Source of the DNA: Pseudoxanthomonas composti
GTDB taxonomy: Bacteria; Pseudomonadota; Gammaproteobacteria; Xanthomonadales; Xanthomonadaceae
Assembly: GCF_004122095.1 (NCBI RefSeq)
Contig: NZ_SAWZ01000002.1
Coordinates: 124,001-188,000, forward strand
Direction: 5' to 3'
Length of the DNA stretch: 64,000 nucleotides
Of this stretch, positions 55,791 through 64,000 are shown piece after piece. The notes under the pieces are model-generated. The model did no database searches, was not told the DNA's origin, and was given only the letters and a program-made list of their open reading frames with translations. The number at the start of each line of letters is the position of its first letter. Positions within the stretch are counted from its first letter, which is position 1. Made by a program: the position numbers and the translations under genes.

Positions 55791-57704
55791 ATGCGTATCG
55801 CCGCGCTGCGTCCGACCCTGCTGTCCCTGCTCATGGCCGCCGCGCTGCCCGGGTTGGCGCAGACCTCGCCGATGACGCCGGACGTCACCGGCAAGCCCTT
55901 CGTGGCGCCGGATGCGGCCAACGACTACATCAAGCGCGAGGTGGAGATCCCCATGCGCGATGGCGTCAAGCTGCACACCGTCATCGTCATTCCCAAGGCC
56001 GCGACCGCCGCGCCGATCCTGCTCACGCGCACCCCGTACAACGCCGATGGCCGCGCTTCGCGGATGGAATCGCCGCGCATGCTGGACATCCTGCCGCAGG
56101 GCGACGAGCAGTTCGTGCAGGCCGGCTACATCCGCGTGTTCCAGGACGTGCGCGGCAAGTACGGCTCGCAGGGCGACTACGTGATGACCCGGCCGCTGCG
56201 CGGCCCCCTGAACGACACCAAGGTCGACCACGCCACCGACGCCTGGGACACCATCGACTGGCTGGTGAAGAACCTCAAGCAGTCCAACGGCAAGGTCGGC
56301 ATGATCGGCTCGTCCTACGAAGGCTTCACCGTGGTGATGGCGCTGACCAACCCGCACCCGGCCTTGAAGGTCGCCGCCCCGGAAAGCCCGATGATCGATG
56401 GCTGGATGGGCGATGACTGGCTCAACTATGGCGCCTTCCGCCAGATCAACTTCGGCTACTTCACCGGCCAGCTGACCAAGCGCGGCAAGGGCGCGGAAAT
56501 CCCCAGCGTCGGCTACGACGACTACACCACCTTCCTGCGCGGCTCGGCCGGCGACTACGCCAAGGCCAGCGGCGTGGACCAGCTGCCATGGTGGCGCAAG
56601 CTCACCGAGCATCCGGCCTACGACAGCTTCTGGCAGGAGCAGGCGCTGGACAAGGTGATGGCCAAGACGCCGCTGAAGGTGCCGACCATGTGGCTGCAGG
56701 GGCTGTGGGACCAGGAGGACATGTGGGGCGCGATCCACAGTTACGAGGCGATGGAGCCGCGCGACACCGGCAACACGCTCAACTACCTGGTGATGGGGCC
56801 GTGGCGCCACAGCCAGGTCAACTACAACGGCAGCGAGCTGGGCGCGTTGAAGTTCGACGGCGATACCGCCTTGCAGTTCCGGCGCGACGTGCTGCTGCCG
56901 TTCTTCAACCAGTACCTGCTCGATGGCGCACCCAAGGCCGATACGCCGCCGGTGTTCATCTACGACACCGGCAAGACCCGGTGGGACCGCCTGGCATCCT
57001 GGCCGCAGAGCTGCGGCGAGGGTTGCGCGGCCAAGCCCAGGCCGCTCTACCTGCAGGCCGGCGGCAAGCTCGGCTTCCAGGCGCCGGCCGAGGGCGGCGC
57101 GGGGTATGACGAGTACGTCTCCGACCCGGCCAAGCCGGTGCCGTTCGTGCCGCGTCCGGTGCATTTCGGCGACCGCGACATGTGGACCACCTGGCTGGTG
57201 AAGGACCAGCGTTTCGTCGATGGTCGCCCCGACGTGCTGACCTTCGTGACCGAGCCGCTGACCGAACCGCTGTCCATTGCCGGCGCCCCCGAAGTGCACC
57301 TGCAGGCCTCCACCACCGGTAGCGACAGCGACTGGGTGGTCAAGCTGATCGATGTCTACCCCGAGACCGTGGCCTCATCCCCGCAGATGGGCGGCTACGA
57401 GTTGCCGGTGTCGCTGGCGATCTTCCGCGGCCGCTATCGCGAAAGCTTCGCCGAGCCCAAGGCCATCGCCCCCAACACGCCGCTGGAGTACCGGTTCGGC
57501 CTGCCCACGGCCAACCACACCTTCCTGCCCGGCCATCGGGTGATGGTGCAGGTGCAGTCCAGCCTGTTCCCGCTGTACGACCGCAACCCGCAGACCTTCG
57601 TGCCCAACATCTATCTGGCCAAGCCTGGCGACTACCAGAAGGCGACCCAGCGCATCTGGCACAGCCCGCAGGCGGCCAGCTACATCAGCCTGCCAGTGAA
57701 GTAG
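55791..57704 (+). CDS. Alpha-amino acid ester hydrolase (CocE/NonD family)
   Basis: 637 residues from ATG 55791 with GGAG upstream and a signal peptide ending GLAQ. From memory, length and sequence follow the Xanthomonas citri alpha-amino acid ester hydrolase closely (QTSPMTPDVTGKPFVA, DGWMGDDWLNYGAFRQ). The nucleophile is Ser175 in GSSYEG; the triad Asp is in GLWDQEDMWG and the His in GPWRHSQVN. A jelly-roll C-terminal domain follows. It hydrolyses or transfers alpha-amino acyl groups, including beta-lactam side chains, in the periplasm. The natural substrate is unknown. Confidence 0.92.
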   Translation: MRIAALRPTLLSLLMAAALPGLAQTSPMTPDVTGKPFVAPDAANDYIKREVEIPMRDGVKLHTVIVIPKAATAAPILLTRTPYNADGRASRMESPRMLDILPQGDEQFVQAGYIRVFQDVRGKYGSQGDYVMTRPLRGPLNDTKVDHATDAWDTIDWLVKNLKQSNGKVGMIGSSYEGFTVVMALTNPHPALKVAAPESPMIDGWMGDDWLNYGAFRQINFGYFTGQLTKRGKGAEIPSVGYDDYTTFLRGSAGDYAKASGVDQLPWWRKLTEHPAYDSFWQEQALDKVMAKTPLKVPTMWLQGLWDQEDMWGAIHSYEAMEPRDTGNTLNYLVMGPWRHSQVNYNGSELGALKFDGDTALQFRRDVLLPFFNQYLLDGAPKADTPPVFIYDTGKTRWDRLASWPQSCGEGCAAKPRPLYLQAGGKLGFQAPAEGGAGYDEYVSDPAKPVPFVPRPVHFGDRDMWTTWLVKDQRFVDGRPDVLTFVTEPLTEPLSIAGAPEVHLQASTTGSDSDWVVKLIDVYPETVASSPQMGGYELPVSLAIFRGRYRESFAEPKAIAPNTPLEYRFGLPTANHTFLPGHRVMVQVQSSLFPLYDRNPQTFVPNIYLAKPGDYQKATQRIWHSPQAASYISLPVK

Positions 57705-57715
57705 GTGGAAGGGAA

Positions 57716-57746
57716 AAACGGCCGCATCAGCGGCCGTTTCTCTTCA
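57716..57746 (+). terminator. Terminator of the ester hydrolase gene
   Basis: 10-bp stem AAACGGCCGC/GCGGCCGTTT with ATCA loop, then CTCTT. It sits between two convergent genes. On the minus strand it is followed by TTCCC only, so it mainly serves the plus strand. Confidence 0.8.
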
Positions 57747-57763
57747 TGCGTGTTGGGGGGTAC

Positions 57764-59035
57764 TCACCGCAACCAGTGGTCTTCCAGCACCTGCGGCTTG
57801 CAGGCGAACCATGCCCCGGCCAGCAACACGCCGATGCAGGCGGTCAGGAAGGCGAACGGCAGTTCCCAGCCGCCACTGGCCTCATGCAGCACGCCGAACA
57901 GCAGCGGCCCCAGGCAGCTGACGGTATAGCCCACGCCCTGCATGAAGCCGGACAGCGCCGCCGAAGCAGCCTGCGTGCGCGTGCGCAGGTTGATCAGCGT
58001 CAGCGTCAGCGGGAAGGTGCTCGGCCCCATGCCGAGCAAGGCGACCCACAGCACCGGCGCGCGCATCGGCGCCCACAGCAGGCCGATGAAGGACGCGGCA
58101 TAGAACAGCGCGCAGAGCAGCACGATGGGGTAGGGGTTGCGCACGCGCACGGCGATCAGCGGCATGCACAGCGCGCCCACCAGGCCCAGCGCCGAGAACA
58201 GCGCCACCATGGTGCCGGCGAAGGTCGGGGTGGCGCCGGCCTCGGTCAACAGCCGCGGCAGCCAGGTGAACATCGCATAGGTGTTGAGCGAGGTCATGCC
58301 GAACATCAAGGCCATGCCCCAGCCCAGCCTGGTGCGCCACACCTTGCCTGGCGCGTCGATGACCTCGGGCATTTCCGGGGCCGGATCGCCCTGCTGCACG
58401 GCCTTGTCGTGCAGGTTGGCCAGGGTGGAGGTCGCACGTTTTTCCACGCGTCGCACCGACCACCACAGGGCCGCGGCCGCGGCAGCCGTCAGTGTCCAGG
58501 TGCCCAGCGAGACGCGCCAACCCGCGGCTTGCGCCACCGGTACGGCCAGCAGCGCCGGCAGCAAGGTGCCGATCTGCAGGATGGTGATGTAGGCACTGCT
58601 GACCGTGCCGACACGGTCGGGAAAGTAGCGCTTGACCAGCGGCGGCAACACCACGTTGCCCATGCCCATGCCGGCCAGGGAGATCGCCGAGGCCACCAGC
58701 AGGCTGACCGGTCCCAGGGCGAAGGAGCGCAGCAGCAACCCCACCATGGCCAGCAGCATGGCCAGGTGGGCGGTGCGTTCCAGGCCCAGGCGATGGACGA
58801 TGCGCGGCGTGGCCACGCCGAAGGCGGCGAAAGCCGCGGTAGGCACCATGCCCAGCACGCCGGCGAAGCTCGCACCGAAATCGAACACCTTGCCCAGCAC
58901 GTCCAGCAATGGCGTCAGCGAGGTCACCGCGGTGCGCAGGTTGAAGGCCGAGGCCAGGATGCTGCCCAGGACCAGCAGGCGTCCGCGCCAAGGCGCGCGG
59001 GTCACGGGCAAGGGGGCGGTGGGGGGCATCGGCAC
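57764..59035 (-). CDS. MFS transporter, CynX/NimT type
   Basis: 423 residues, about 12 membrane helices. ASAFNLRTAVTSLTPLLD and the GMGMGNVVLPPLVKRYFPDRVG block are characteristic of the cyanate/nitroimidazole-type (CynX/NimT) branch. The cytoplasmic linker at about 210-240 is charged. The substrate is unknown. The start may be at Met1 (59035) or Met3 (59029). Confidence 0.82.
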   Translation of the reverse strand: MPMPPTAPLPVTRAPWRGRLLVLGSILASAFNLRTAVTSLTPLLDVLGKVFDFGASFAGVLGMVPTAAFAAFGVATPRIVHRLGLERTAHLAMLLAMVGLLLRSFALGPVSLLVASAISLAGMGMGNVVLPPLVKRYFPDRVGTVSSAYITILQIGTLLPALLAVPVAQAAGWRVSLGTWTLTAAAAAALWWSVRRVEKRATSTLANLHDKAVQQGDPAPEMPEVIDAPGKVWRTRLGWGMALMFGMTSLNTYAMFTWLPRLLTEAGATPTFAGTMVALFSALGLVGALCMPLIAVRVRNPYPIVLLCALFYAASFIGLLWAPMRAPVLWVALLGMGPSTFPLTLTLINLRTRTQAASAALSGFMQGVGYTVSCLGPLLFGVLHEASGGWELPFAFLTACIGVLLAGAWFACKPQVLEDHWLR

Positions 59036-59082
59036 ACCATGTCAGGCAAGCGCCGGCCGGGAGCGACGCGGGAAGAAGGAAA

Positions 59083-59109
59083 ACAAAAAAGCCGGCACGG
59101 GGCCGGCTT
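59083..59109 (-). terminator. Terminator of tRNA-Pro
   Basis: Minus-strand reading: 8-bp stem AAGCCGGC/GCCGGCTT with a 5-nt loop, followed by TTTTGTTTT. It lies 22 nt after the tRNA end. Confidence 0.82.
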
Positions 59110-59131
59110 CTTCATGTGTTGCTTGACCTTT

Positions 59132-59208
<77 letters not shown>

Positions 59209-59220
59209 AAGGAGCCGCGT

Positions 59221-59249
59221 ATTCTAGGCATGCATCGGCGCTTGGGCAA
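59221..59249 (-). promoter_or_regulatory. Promoter of tRNA-Pro
   Basis: On the minus strand: TTGCCC (59249-59244), 17-nt spacer, TAGAAT (59226-59221), then ACGCGGCTCC before the mature tRNA. Spacing and hexamers fit sigma-70 well. Confidence 0.75.
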
Positions 59250-59360
59250 GCGGAATTTTTCAGCGCGGCGAAAAACGCGATGACAGCAGGCTTTGCGGGG
59301 TGCCCACGGGGCGGGCTCGGCTAGAATGAGCGGCCCCACCGCACGTTCGGAGTCACCCGC

Positions 59361-60743
59361 TTGATCAAGCCGCGCACGCCGCCTGGTGTCATGGAGCTGC
59401 TGCCCCGTGACCAGATCGCCTTCCAGCGCATGCTGGACACGATCCGCCGCAATTACGAGCGTTTCGGCTTCCTGCCGGTGGAGACGCCGGTGTTCGAGCT
59501 GTCCGAGGTGCTGCTGACCAAGTCCGGCGGCGAGACCGAGCGCCAGGTGTATTTCGCCCAGTCCACCGGCGCCCTGGCCCAGGCCAACGAGGGCCTGCCC
59601 GAGCTGGCGCTGCGCTTCGACCTGACCGTGCCGCTGGCGCGTTACGTGGCCGAGCACGAGCACGAGCTGGCCTTTCCGTTCCGCCGCTACCAGATGCAGC
59701 GCGTGTATCGCGGCGAGCGCGCCCAGCGCGGCCGTTTCCGCGAGTTCTACCAGTGCGACATCGATGTGATCGGCAAGGATGCGCTGAGCATCCGTTTCGA
59801 TGCCGAGATCCTGGCGGTGATCCACGCGGTGTTCTCCGAGCTGCAGATCGGCGATTTCACCGTGCAGCTCAACAACCGCAAGCTGATGCGCGGGTTCTTC
59901 GAGAACCTGGGCGTGGCCGATGGCGAGCAGCAGATGCTGGTGCTGCGGGAGGTCGACAAGCTGGACAAGCGCGGCCCGGACTACGTTCGCGAGACGCTCA
60001 CGGGCGAGGCCTTTGGCCTGTCCGAGGCGGTGGTGGAGCAGATCCTGGCCTTTGTCGCCGTGCGCTCCAACGGCCACGACGACGCGCTGGCGCAGCTGGA
60101 CAAGCTGGGGCAGGGCAGCGAGGTGTTCAACGAAGGCATCGCCGAGCTGCGCGAGGTGCTGACCCTGGTCAAGGCCCTGGGCGTGCCGCAGGGTGCGTAC
60201 TGCCTGAACTTCTCCATCGCCCGCGGCCTGGACTACTACACCGGCACGGTCTACGAGACCCAGCTGGATGCGTATCCGCAGATCGGCTCGATCTGCTCGG
60301 GCGGGCGCTACGAGAACCTAGCCAGCCACTACAGCAAGTCCAAGCTGCCCGGCGTTGGCATTTCGATCGGGCTGACGCGCCTGTTCTGGCAGCTGCGCGA
60401 GGCTGGGCTGATCGTGGAGGCCGACGTCAGCAGCGTGCAGGCGCTGGTGGCGCTGATGGACGAGGCACAGTTGCCCGAATCGCTGGACATCGCCCAGCGC
60501 CTGCGCGCCGGTGGCATCAATACCGAAGTGCAGATGGAGCCGAAGAAGATCGGCAAGCAGTTCCAGTACGCCTCGCGCGCCGGCATCCGCTTCGTGGCCC
60601 TGGCCGGCGAGGACGAGCTGGCCCGCGGCGTGGTCACGGTGAAGGATCTGGTGCGCGAACTGCAGTTCGAGGTCCCGCGCGAGGAACTGGCCAGCACCCT
60701 GCGCGTGGAGCTGGCCCAGGTCAGCGCCCTGGCAGGGCGCTGA
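59361..60743 (+). CDS. hisS: Histidyl-tRNA synthetase
   Basis: 460 residues. The start is TTG 59361 with GGAG 10 nt upstream; translation opens (M)[14 protein letters not shown], matching the xanthomonad protein. Class II motifs: [20 protein letters not shown] (motif 2), the histidine-binding [13 protein letters not shown], and GLTRLFWQL (motif 3). A C-terminal anticodon-binding domain follows. A -10-like TAGAAT at 59322-59327 precedes it. It is divergent from tRNA-Pro. Confidence 0.94.
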   Translation: MIKPRTPPGVMELLPRDQIAFQRMLDTIRRNYERFGFLPVETPVFELSEVLLTKSGGETERQVYFAQSTGALAQANEGLPELALRFDLTVPLARYVAEHEHELAFPFRRYQMQRVYRGERAQRGRFREFYQCDIDVIGKDALSIRFDAEILAVIHAVFSELQIGDFTVQLNNRKLMRGFFENLGVADGEQQMLVLREVDKLDKRGPDYVRETLTGEAFGLSEAVVEQILAFVAVRSNGHDDALAQLDKLGQGSEVFNEGIAELREVLTLVKALGVPQGAYCLNFSIARGLDYYTGTVYETQLDAYPQIGSICSGGRYENLASHYSKSKLPGVGISIGLTRLFWQLREAGLIVEADVSSVQALVALMDEAQLPESLDIAQRLRAGGINTEVQMEPKKIGKQFQYASRAGIRFVALAGEDELARGVVTVKDLVRELQFEVPREELASTLRVELAQVSALAGR

Positions 60744-60966
60744 CCGCGCAGAGGATGCGTGGCAGCGGGCGCTGTTGAACGCCGCAGCCCCAGCTGGCAT
60801 ATGGCAATTAGCGGCGACAAGCCCGCAAGCTTTGGCGGCGGAGATCGAGGGAACGGTGCCGTGGCGCACTGTTCTCTGCTCGAAGCAGCGCCCTACGCGA
60901 GCGACTATCGAAGTGACCAACGCCGCTCCCGCACCTGGGAGAGGCAGGGAACCAGGCGGCAATTTC

Positions 60967-61351
60967 GTAGGGTGGATGACGCTCCTCCATCCACCGTCGC
61001 GGAGTCGGGCGACGCGCTCATGTCGGAACCCCACGCTCCGCCGCCGCAGGCCCTGGTGGACAAGCTTCGCGTTGTCCACCCTACGTAGGGTGGATGACGC
61101 TTCTCCATCCACCACCACGGAACGGCCAACGCGCTCATGTCGGCACCTCATGCTCCGCCGCCGCAGGCCCTGGTGGACAAGCTCCGCCTTGTCCACCCTA
61201 CGTAGGGTGGATGGCGCTCCTCCATCCACCGCCGCCGCGGAACGAGCACCGCGGTCTTGAAAGCGTCTCGCGCTCATCCGCGCAGGCGCCGTGGTGGACA
61301 AGCCTCGCGTTGTCCACCCGCCGTAGGGTGGATGGCGCTTTTCCATCCACC
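60967..61351. repeat. Four copies of the paired GGTGGACAA/GGTGGATG hairpin repeat
   Basis: The 60744-61526 gap has no gene. It holds hairpins at about 60967-60995 (second hairpin only), 61054-61113, 61172-61230 and 61293-61351. Each complete copy has GGTGGACAA...TTGTCCACC, a GTAG core, then GGTGGATG...CATCCACC. Copies are about 118-121 bp apart, with a partly conserved spacer (GCTCATGTCGG, CGCCGCCGCAGGCCCTGGTG). Stems are conserved while 6-8 nt loops vary, suggesting selection on structure. Confidence 0.87.
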
Positions 61352-61526
61352 ATTTGCTCCAGACGGACATGGTGGCCATGGCTGGCGTGCCGGCCTCGGT
61401 CGCCCGCCTGCCTGCTCAGGCAGGGCCGCGCAAATGAACCGAATTCAGTCTTTGTGGCCTGCGCTTGCCTGCCCTGGAAGCGGAACCCGGAGCCCGCTGG
61501 CAGTGATCCACAAGCTTTGCCCTTAA

Positions 61527-62792
61527 TCACTCCGTGCCGTTCGCAGGCGACATCAACCCATGCCGTCCCAGCATCGCGATCAATGCAAGACGCAGCTCCG
61601 GTGCGTTCCCGAATGCGCCGCTCATCTGCTCCAAGACCTTACCGCTGCGGATGACGGCATAGGTGGGCATTGGCCAATTCCGGAAGAGCGCCCAGTCGCT
61701 GCGCCGCGTGACCAAATACATGGGCGAATTGGGGAACTGGGCATTCCAGTCCTTCCAGGCATTCAGGTCCTCGATCCCCGGTGGCTGGCCGATCCAGTGG
61801 GCATGGGCGGCGAAGACCGGTGCGAGTTCCGGGTCGGACGCGATATCGCGCGCCGCGTCCACCGAGAAGTGGCAACCTGCAAGGACAAGGATCTGGAGAT
61901 CGCTCAGGTCGACGGTTGCAGCATCCATTCGCGTCCCATCCGCTGACAGGCGCCACCAGCGCGGACCGGTTGGCAGAGCATCAGCAGGCGTGACGACAGC
62001 GGGCACGGAGGCAAGTTTCAGCGCGGGGAAATGCGTGACCAGCGCTCGTGCGTCATCGAGCTTGGCCGAGGCCAGCAGGGCACGTTGCGCGCTTTCGATC
62101 AGGGCGTGGCTTTGCATGCCGCGCTTGCCCAGCAGATCGATCAAGGTCAGCAATTCCTCGGCCAATCCAGGGTCGCCGCTGTCGTTGGCCGCGATGGACG
62201 TGGCGCGGGTCAGTAGCAAGAGGTCGGGATTGCCGAGCTTGGCGGCGCCTTCGACCAGGTGCCGAGGGAACACCTGTCGAAATCCCGCGCCCGCGTGTCG
62301 TGCCCTGGCCAAGTCATCCAGTCGTGTCGCGGCGCGGGTCAGGGCGATGTACTCGGAGTAGCGCTGATCGATGCCGCTCGGCCTATGCGGATCTGCGCGC
62401 CATGAGGATGGAACAGGCGATGTCTGGAGCGTCTTGGCGATCGGGTCGGCATCCAGGCCGAGCAAGGTGAGTACCGCCTGCGCCTGTTCTTGATCCAGCT
62501 CCCAGCGCATGTCTTCGAAGGGAAGCGACACCACGCCGCGCTCGCCGAACTGCAGCCCTGACAGAAAGCGTTGCCTGCCGCCGGCGGAAAAGGCGTCAAG
62601 AGGGTCGCGCATGCCCCGGCTGGCCTCGAGCCAGGCGTCGAGCCTTGCGCGGCTGTCCAATGGGGGTTGCACGGTTGCCGGTGTCGCGGGTCTGCCGTCC
62701 TGTTCCGCGAGTGGGCCAGTCGTCAGTCCTGCGCTGCACAGCAGGCCTGTGGTGAGCATGGCGGCAAGCACCGTGGATCTGAATCGGGACAC
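61527..62792 (-). CDS. Exported protein of unknown function with a thioredoxin-like C-terminal region
   Basis: 421 residues. Signal peptide MSRFRSTVLAAMLTTGLLCSAG. The middle (about 60-270) is helical with no recognised motif. The C-terminal third has a thioredoxin-like pattern: strand ILVLAGCHFS with a single Cys (CxxS position) followed by a helix, then WPMPTYAVIRSGKVLEQMSG, which looks like the cis-Pro strand and hairpin. It may be a non-redox or monothiol relative of TlpA-type proteins. No partner gene suggests a pathway. Confidence 0.6.
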   Translation of the reverse strand: MSRFRSTVLAAMLTTGLLCSAGLTTGPLAEQDGRPATPATVQPPLDSRARLDAWLEASRGMRDPLDAFSAGGRQRFLSGLQFGERGVVSLPFEDMRWELDQEQAQAVLTLLGLDADPIAKTLQTSPVPSSWRADPHRPSGIDQRYSEYIALTRAATRLDDLARARHAGAGFRQVFPRHLVEGAAKLGNPDLLLLTRATSIAANDSGDPGLAEELLTLIDLLGKRGMQSHALIESAQRALLASAKLDDARALVTHFPALKLASVPAVVTPADALPTGPRWWRLSADGTRMDAATVDLSDLQILVLAGCHFSVDAARDIASDPELAPVFAAHAHWIGQPPGIEDLNAWKDWNAQFPNSPMYLVTRRSDWALFRNWPMPTYAVIRSGKVLEQMSGAFGNAPELRLALIAMLGRHGLMSPANGTE

Positions 62793-62882
62793 GGGCGACT
62801 CCTTGTCGCGGATGTGCGGGGCTGGGCACTGAGCGATGCTAGCGCGGTCGATCGCCCCACAGGCGCACGGTGGGCCAGCGGG

Positions 62883-62931
62883 TTGTCGCGACCCGCACGC
62901 TCGTGCTAATGTGATAGCGCGTTATTACATT
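62883..62931 (+). promoter_or_regulatory. Promoter with overlapping operator for the TrpR-like regulator and hisG
   Basis: TTGTCG (62883-62888), 18-nt spacer, extended -10 TGC-TAATGT (to 62912). A 24-bp palindrome 62908-62931 (halves AATGTGATAGCG and CGTTATTACATT, 10 of 12 symmetric) overlaps the -10 and ends 9 nt before the ATG. TrpR-family proteins bind such palindromes, so autorepression and control of his genes is likely. Confidence 0.6.
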
Positions 62932-62940
62932 GAGACATCC

Positions 62941-63264
62941 ATGAAGCGCCGCGCCGACACCGACGAGAAGACCACCAGCCTGGCCCAGCAGTCGCTGGCG
63001 CTTGCGTTGGCGGGTCTGACCGAGCCGGAGGAGGTGCGCGCGTTCCTGGTCGACCTGTGTACGCCCGCCGAGCTGGAAGCCATGGCCGATCGCTGGCGCG
63101 TGGTGCCGCTGATTCTCAAGGGCGTGCCGTACCGCGAAATCCATGAGCTGACCGAGGTCAGCGTCACCACCATCGGGCGCGTGGCGCGCACGCTGGAAAC
63201 CGGCACCGGCGGCTATGCCACCGCCCTGCGCCGCCAGCAGTCGCGCGGCGCCGCCTCTCACTGA
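62941..63264 (+). CDS. TrpR/YerC-family transcriptional regulator, probable histidine repressor
   Basis: 107 residues from ATG 62941. The TrpR-like helical fold is clear: [23 protein letters not shown] and the recognition helices [25 protein letters not shown] (positions about 60-85). These are the YerC/YecD branch, not TrpR itself. It stands 11 nt upstream of hisG with a palindromic operator before it, so it probably senses histidine and represses the his operon, as proposed for HisR of related bacteria. Confidence 0.88.
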   Translation: MKRRADTDEKTTSLAQQSLALALAGLTEPEEVRAFLVDLCTPAELEAMADRWRVVPLILKGVPYREIHELTEVSVTTIGRVARTLETGTGGYATALRRQQSRGAASH

Positions 63265-63275
63265 AGTCTCCTGCC

Positions 63276-64000
63276 ATGCCTCCCATCGTTGCCAATGCGA
63301 CGCGCGACCGTCTGCGCATCGCCATCCAGAAATCCGGCCGCCTGGCCGACCCGGCGCGCAGCCTGCTGGCCGCTTGTGGCCTGAGCTGGCGCGAGAGCCG
63401 CGACAAGCTGTTCTGCTACGGCGAATCGCTGCCGGTGGACCTGCTGCTGGTGCGCGATGACGACATCCCAGGGCTGATCGCCGATGGCGTGTGCGACTAC
63501 GGCATCGTCGGCCGCAACGAGCTGGACGAGCAGGCCAATGCACGCCTGGAGATCGGCCTGTCTCCTGCGTATCGCGAAGTCCGCCCGCTGGGCTTCGGCG
63601 GCTGCCGGCTGATGCTGGCCATTCCCGAGACCTGGGAGTGGGAGGGCGCCCAGCAGCTGCAGGGCCTGCGCATCGCCACCAGCTATCCGGCGATCCTGCG
63701 GCAGTGGCTGTCCGCGCGCGGGGTGGAGGCCTCGGTGGTTGAACTCTCCGGCTCGGTGGAGATCGCGCCCAAGCTGGATACCGCCGACCTGATCTGCGAC
63801 CTGGTCTCCAGCGGGGCCACGCTCAAGGCCAACCAGCTCAAGCCGGTGGAGACGCTGCTGGACAGCGAAGCCGTGCTGGCCGGGCCGGTGCGCGGCTTCA
63901 ACGACGCGCGCGCGGACCTGTCGGCCATGCTGCTGCGGCGCATGGACGGCGTGCTCAAGCTCAAGGACAGCAAGCTGCTGATGTTCCGCGCTGCCCCCGA
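63276..64000 (+). CDS. hisG: ATP phosphoribosyltransferase, N-terminal part
   Basis: 241 codons from ATG 63276 run off the right edge. [23 protein letters not shown] is the family start (split across residues 13-35); [23 protein letters not shown] and [23 protein letters not shown] follow, including the PRPP-binding region. It transfers ATP to PRPP, the first and feedback-controlled step of histidine synthesis. The C-terminal allosteric domain of the long form should lie beyond the window. The rest of the his operon presumably follows. Confidence 0.93.
   Translation, partial: MPPIVANATRDRLRIAIQKSGRLADPARSLLAACGLSWRESRDKLFCYGESLPVDLLLVRDDDIPGLIADGVCDYGIVGRNELDEQANARLEIGLSPAYREVRPLGFGGCRLMLAIPETWEWEGAQQLQGLRIATSYPAILRQWLSARGVEASVVELSGSVEIAPKLDTADLICDLVSSGATLKANQLKPVETLLDSEAVLAGPVRGFNDARADLSAMLLRRMDGVLKLKDSKLLMFRAAP

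Overview
The window is high-GC chromosomal DNA from a member of the Xanthomonadaceae (Lysobacteraceae), probably close to Pseudoxanthomonas, Stenotrophomonas or Xanthomonas. The main evidence is the xanthomonad arginine cluster: N-acetylornithine carbamoyltransferase, argG, an acetylcitrulline deacetylase, a fused acetylglutamate synthase/kinase, argC and argH. Supporting evidence is a maltose-type TonB receptor, FimX, a DksA protein with a long Lys/Ala/Pro tail, and an alpha-amino acid ester hydrolase very like the one known from Xanthomonas citri. The genes look like core genome. I see no transposase, integrase, phage gene or CRISPR array.

Layout. 1-3235: divergent alpha-amylase (cut by the left edge) and TonB receptor, a maltodextrin uptake unit with a LacI-type palindrome between them. 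3879-10258: a citrate-type module of porin, CitMHS transporter, TctDE-like two-component system and a periplasmic binding protein. 10197-12545: CysB-like regulator, thiol dioxygenase and a BLUF photoreceptor. 12923-17016: tRNA-Ala, RNase D, a lipoprotein with a sulfatase-modifying-factor fold and an M48 protease. 17025-20173: phaR between two acetoacetyl-CoA-reductase-like genes, then gluQ. 20281-25474: htpX, fimX, epmB and efp (the last two form the EF-P lysylation pair). 25698-31938: mtaD, ubiG, a MupP-like phosphatase, a squalene-synthase-like protein, a diguanylate cyclase and a papain-like amidase. 31941-35519: ethanolamine permease and ammonia-lyase. 36081-38562: yidD, pyrC and an M23 peptidase with overlapping ends. 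38672-43713: DksA-like protein, MFS transporter, sufE, cysS and an exported protein. 44018-55668: arginine and proline biosynthesis. 55791-64000: ester hydrolase, MFS transporter, tRNA-Pro, hisS, an unknown exported protein, a TrpR-like regulator and the start of hisG.

The most unusual structure is a set of intercistronic inverted repeats inside the arginine cluster. Their arms are tandem 7-bp units (GAACGAG in the argF'-argG and argG-GNAT gaps, GGGACCG in the argC-argH gap, CTCACTC as a half element before argE'). Left arms begin at or within about 7 nt of the upstream stop codon, and right arms end about 16-21 nt before the next start codon. In argG the stop codon lies inside the repeat. 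One arm is longer than its neighbour by exactly one heptad, a sign of unit-wise expansion. A second repeat family, paired hairpins around GGTGGACAA/TTGTCCACC and GGTGGATG/CATCCACC, occurs twice at 21.3-21.5 kb and four times at 61 kb. Two copies of a REP-like hairpin (35.97 and 54.29 kb) complete the repeat content.

All calls come from reading sequence and recalling families. No database search was run.
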